Shown: in pieces, positions 62,587 to 64,000 of the stretch | Position numbering within the stretch: position 1 is the first letter of the stretch | Layout of the letters: each line of letters begins with the position of its first letter | NCBI RefSeq assembly: GCF_015594625.1 | Contig: NZ_JADNRQ010000008.1 | Coordinates: forward strand, 59,320 to 123,319 | Source: Desulfallas sp. Bu1-1 | GTDB lineage: Bacteria > Bacillota > Desulfotomaculia > Desulfotomaculales > Desulfallaceae | Direction of reading: 5' to 3' | DNA: 64,000 bases | The notes under the pieces: generated by a model | The model's database searches: none | What the model was told of the DNA's origin: nothing | Seen by the model: the letters and a program-made list of their open reading frames with translations, nothing else | Translations under genes and position numbers: made by a program

Positions 62587-63888
62587 ATGAACTTACCTGC
62601 GAGACTTGCTGAAATAGCCAGGGTATCCCCCGGCCAGGAGGCAATAGTTTTTAAAAACAGGAGAACGACCTACGCCCAGCTGGAAAACCGGGTTAATCAG
62701 CTGGCCGACGGGCTGCAGCAATTGGGCATAAAACCGGGCGACCGGGTTCTTTTGACCATGGGCAATTGCCCCGAATTTGTGATCGCTTACTATGCCGTCA
62801 TCAGGATGAAGGGTGTGGTGGTACCCGTTAGTCCGCAATACACGATCAACGAACTGGGTGTTATCATCAAGGATTGCCTGCCTGCAGCAGTGATAACTTC
62901 TCCCGAACTCAAGGAAACGCTTGCCGCGATCAACAAGGATGCCGGTACACCCCGGTGGGTCATCGTCAACAATGACAAAACGGAAGAGGAAGCTTTTCTC
63001 ACTTTCGGAGAGGTGTGTGACAAGGGCACCGGTGTTTTTCCGGAAATGAAATACAGCCGGGATGATGTCGCCGTGATTTTGTACACCGCCGCCACGGCGG
63101 GTAAACCCAAGGGCGCCATGCTGACCAATTACAACCTTTACAGCAACGCGCTGACTTTTTCCCAGATGTGCCGCATGTCCCCTTCGGACCGTGCCCTCAT
63201 GACGGCGCCCGTTTATCATGCGGCCGCGCAGACGTGCATCATGAACAACTCCATCGTTGCCGGGTCTACCATAGTGATCCAGGAAGGCTGGCAGGGCGCC
63301 GAGGAAACATTAAAAATCATCCAGGAGGAAAAAATCACCTTCTTTTTCGGGCCGCCCACCATGTACAGTTTTATCATCAACTGCCCCAATCTGGAAAAAT
63401 ACGACACCAGCTCGCTGCGCATCGCGCTGACCGGCGCCGCCTCCATGCCGCCGGATCTATATGAGGAATTTGAATCCAAGATGAACTTAACTTTAACCGA
63501 GGGTTACGGTCTGACCGAAACATCACCGGTGGTCACTTTGAATTTCATCAAAGAATCCGGAAAACCCGGTTCCATCGGCAAACCCATCCCCGGTGTCGAG
63601 GTCAAAATATTTGACTACGAAGACCGGGAGGTCCCCCAGGGGCAGGTGGGCGAAATCGTAGTTCGCGGCCCCAACGTAATGAAGGGCTACTACAACCAGG
63701 ATGAAGAAACCAAGTGGGCACTGCGCAACGGGTGGTTCCATACCGGTGACCTGGCTTACTTCGACCCGGACGGAGACTTATACATCGTGGACCGCAAAAA
63801 AGAGCTGATCATTCGGGGCGGCATTAATATCAACCCCCGGGAGGTGGAAGAAGTGCTTTACGACCACCCCGACGAGTGTATTCGATAA
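62587..63888 (+). pseudogene. Acyl-CoA synthetase/AMP-ligase, C-terminally truncated
   Basis: ATG 62587 follows AAGGAGG. The 433 residues include P-loop-like YTAATAGKPKGAMLTNYNL, GYGLTETSPV and the hinge DRKKELIIRGGININPRE, so the N-terminal adenylation domain is whole. The frame stops after LYDHPDECIR with TAA, about 80 residues before the usual end, so the C-terminal lid with the catalytic Lys is missing. The downstream 110 bases are AT-rich with a tiny ORF behind a GGGAG site, suggesting an insertion or deletion breakpoint at 63880. Could keep partial (adenylation) function, but most likely inactive. Confidence 0.75.
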
Positions 63889-64000
63889 ACAATAAATCCC
63901 AAATGTAATATATAGGGAGACTTGTAATGATAAGCAAGCATAGTAAGCAAGAGCCTAAAAAAGCGCATGACAAATAGACCTTTTTAAAAACATTTTAAAA

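Overview
The window reads as chromosome of an anaerobic, endospore-forming, Gram-positive member of the Clostridia, most like the Desulfotomaculum/Pelotomaculum group of the Peptococcaceae. This is inferred from gene content: a dcw cluster with sporulation-type SpoVD and SpoVE, TasA-type matrix proteins with a SipW-type signal peptidase, FeoAB, radical-SAM enzymes, strong AAGGAGG ribosome sites, many TTG/GTG starts and moderately high GC. No rRNA, tRNA or CRISPR array was seen.

Layout. 1-4745: a leftward catabolic-looking operon (class-I glutamine-amidotransferase-like peptidase, DctM-like permease, two-TM small protein, AtuA/DUF1446 protein running off the left edge) opposite a GntR/UTRA regulator. 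Two identical 16-bp palindromes mark probable operators. 4746-8200: an AhpD-like protein and a zinc-ribbon/winged-helix protein behind a good promoter and structured leader, two decayed gene remnants, a histidine-repeat YmaF protein and a PflA-like radical-SAM protein. 8463-16694: one giant gene for a cyclic beta-1,2-glucan synthase-like protein (2743 aa). 17079-17666: a small HTH gene plus hicA/hicB.

17826-33719 (all leftward): mraZ-rsmH-ftsL-spoVD-murE-murF-mraY-murD-spoVE-murG-murC-murB-murA, a nearly complete peptidoglycan precursor and division/sporulation cluster with a clear MraZ operator at its promoter. MurE carries the DNPR motif of meso-diaminopimelate-adding enzymes.

33874-42825: a cell-surface/matrix island. 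A SipW-like signal peptidase, two TasA/CalY-family proteins, a CalY-type protein with a NosD-like repeat tail, a long coiled-coil/Gly-rich exported protein with a related N-terminal signal, a frameshifted cohesin/dockerin-like surface protein, and two regulators: one NarL/LuxR type and one receiver-like protein lacking the phosphoacceptor. This is the most coherent candidate for a poorly described system in the window.

43261-64000: housekeeping and signalling genes: PHP phosphatase, MetE/UROD-like protein, patatin phospholipase, Fur, two short paralogous proteins, Na/Pi transporter, heptad-repeat protein, D-Ala-D-Ala carboxypeptidase, FeoB/FeoA, a PAS-GGDEF-HD-GYP protein with a Spo0E-like small ORF just before it, a chemoreceptor, a LarA-like racemase, radical SAM, a beta/gamma-crystallin-like protein and a C-terminally truncated acyl-CoA synthetase. 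Several small genes of 43-50 codons, an orphan IS200/IS605-like right end between feoA and feoB, and a dispersed GGTGCC-type repeat that supplies the stop codons of two unrelated genes are also present. All function calls come from reading sequence by eye; no database search was run.
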